Shown: piece by piece, positions 51,587-53,013 of the stretch
How positions within the stretch are numbered: position 1 is the first letter of the stretch
How the letters are laid out: every line of letters starts with the position of its first letter
Assembly (NCBI GenBank): GCA_002049455.2
Contig: KV919187.1
Coordinates: 1-53,013, forward strand
Reading direction: 5' to 3'
From: Porphyra umbilicalis
Taxonomy: Eukaryota; Rhodophyta; Bangiophyceae; Bangiales; Bangiaceae
DNA: 53,013 nucleotides
Position numbers and translations under genes: made by a program
Notes under the pieces: model-generated
Told to the model about the DNA's origin: nothing
Database searches by the model: none
The model's input: the letters and a program-made list of their open reading frames with translations, nothing else

Positions 51587-53013
51587 ATGGCCGCCCAGGC
51601 GACCGACGCGCCGCCGGCGGGCGGCGATGCCGCCAGCGCGGGGGGCGGCGCCAACAGTACCGCCTCTGCCACGGCATCGACGGGGGCGGCCGCCCCCCCG
51701 CCGCCGCCGGTGGCGGCACCCGCGTCGTCCCTGCTCACCGCGTGGGGCTCCATGTGGACCTCCCTCACCGAGACGGTCGCCGCCACCCCCCCCCCGCCAC
51801 CGGCGGCCGGCAGCGGCGGCGCCACGCCCGCCGCCCCAGCGTCTGCCGCTGGGGCGCCCGCCGTCGACGGCGGGGCGTCTGCCCCCGCCGCCGCCGCCTC
51901 TGCCGCCGCCCCCCCCCGCGCCCTGCCGCCGCCGACGCCAACCCCCTTGCGTCCCTGTGGTCGGGCGTCGCCTCCTCTCTGTCGGCCGGCGCCGCGGGCG
52001 CTGGCGAGCAGGCGGCGGCGGTGCGGGAACGCTCCGCCGCCCTCCTCTCGGGTGTCGGCAAGAGCCTCCCCGACGGCGGCGCGGTGGTGGGCGGCTTGGA
52101 GGCGCACGCGGCGCACCTCACCGCCGCCTCGTCGCAGCTCCTCGCGTCGGCGTCGAGTAGCTTGTCGGCCACCACCAACGACGCGTTGCAGACGGTGTTT
52201 GCGGATGGCACCAAGCCGCCGGGGGGTGCCAGGGGGGGGGGGCGCCCCGCCGCGGCGGTCCGTGGCGCAGCAGCGTCGAGCGCCACGGGCGCCGGGGGGG
52301 GCACCGCAGCGTCGCCGCCATCGCCGGCGGGCCCGCCGCTGGCCGTCGACGCGCCAGCGGCGGACGGCGGCGGCGCCGCCGCCGCCGCCGCAGCGCCGCG
52401 GTCCCCCCTGTCCCCCCTCGCCATGTTCACCGCCGCCGCCGAGGTCGTCCGCTCCATCTCGGACGATGGGGCGCCGCCGCGGCCGGCGGCCATCCCCCCC
52501 TGGGACCCCGCGTCGCTGCCGCCCACCGAAGCCGGCACCGCCCCAGAACTCGAAGCCGCCCTCCGCAAGCTCGTGTCGGACGCGCTCGCCACCAAAGCCG
52601 CCCGCACCGCCCTCTTCTTGCCGCCGACCGACAGCTCCCGGCCGGGCGCCTCCCCCGCCGCCGCCGCCGTGGCGGCGCTGCCCGACGGCTGGTCCCCGGC
52701 TCGGCCCGACGTGATTGCCGCCGCGTCGGGCGCGCTGCGGGCCGACGGGGGGCTCCAAGCGCTGCGCTCGGGGCTCGTGCCGCGGCGGCTGTCGGACGAC
52801 GCCTTTTGGCGCATTTACTTTGGGCACGTCGAGCGCGTGCGGGCGGAGCTGCGCGCGGCCAAGGGCGAGGGGGGGGGGCGCCGGGCGCCGTGCCCGCGGG
52901 CGCGGCGGTGGGGGGTAAGAAGCCCGCCGGTGCGGCGGCGGCGGCGGCGGCGGCAGCGCGGCCGCGCGTCGACGCGCACGTCGGGCAGACGCTGTTTGGG
53001 GAGGAGGAGGACG
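51587..53013 (+). CDS. BSD-domain protein, 3' end beyond the window
   Basis: Starts at ATG 51587 with Ala/Gly/Pro low-complexity sequence, then LLTAWGSMWTSLTETVA. After the C run at about 51909-51917 the frame shifts to NPLASLWSGVASSLSAG, AAVRERSAALLSGVGKSL, VVGGLEAHAAHLTAASSQLL and FADGTKPPGGAR. The BSD core is SDDAFWRIYFGHVERVRAEL (about 52793-52850), with the two aromatic residues FW...YF that define BSD. BSD proteins include TFIIH subunits and a synapse-associated family. The amphipathic N-terminal repeats before the BSD fit the SYAP1/BSDC1 group better than TFIIH; that is an inference. The gene continues past 53013. Confidence 0.7.

Noticed and set aside
1..53013. CRISPR arrays, rRNA or tRNA genes, bacterial operons
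   Set aside because: No regularly spaced direct repeats with unique spacers, no recognisable tRNA or rRNA sequence was noticed by eye, and genes have introns and alternate in strand.

Overview
The window looks like nuclear DNA from a bangiophyte red alga (Porphyra/Pyropia type). This is an inference from composition and gene content; no species marker was read. It is very GC-rich, intron-poor, and full of poly-C/poly-G tracts and GGC repeats. Several proteins start with short plastid transit peptides carrying an early AF(L/V/A) motif. Introns have canonical GT..AG ends and no gene is organised in an operon, so it is eukaryotic.

Three zones are visible. (1) 0-13.9 kb is gene-rich: a plastid C2/class-3 lipase (-), a thylakoid Deg/HtrA protease (+), a monoacylglycerol-lipase-like hydrolase (-) and a secreted GH18 chitinase (+). 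(2) 14.6-31.9 kb is richer in AT and full of mobile or repeated DNA: a dead PIF/Harbinger transposase, a roughly 155-bp tandem array, an unknown two-exon gene, two blocks of a roughly 332-bp repeat on either side of a putative Fe(II)/2OG dioxygenase gene, and a decayed Crypton (tyrosine recombinase with a GCR1_C-like tail). (3) 31.9-53 kb is housekeeping DNA: EMG1 (rRNA methyltransferase), a plastid Orn/Lys/Arg decarboxylase, CBP3 (complex III assembly), a PINX1-like G-patch protein, REV7/MAD2L2, a plastid protein with repeated APVI motifs, a secreted Cys-rich protein, a cyclophilin, a plastid FAD amine-oxidase-like enzyme, and the start of a BSD-domain protein.

The most striking finding is two near-minimal microexons that I rebuilt by hand. 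A 9-nt exon (7369-7377) encodes the Pro-Gly-Asn directly before the catalytic Ser of the Deg protease. A 7-nt exon (47907-47913) restores the Gly-Phe-Met stretch and the reading frame of the cyclophilin. Both sit between AG and GTACGT, and reading phase is preserved in both. Most introns here use GTACGT as donor instead of GTAAGT.

A second pattern is that many genes (lipase, hydrolase, chitinase, decarboxylase, CBP3, PINX1, cyclophilin 5' end, oxidoreductase, BSD) change frame exactly at long C or G homopolymers. Clear protein continues on both sides, so these are more likely sequencing or assembly indels than broken genes. Coordinates for such genes are given as one outer span.
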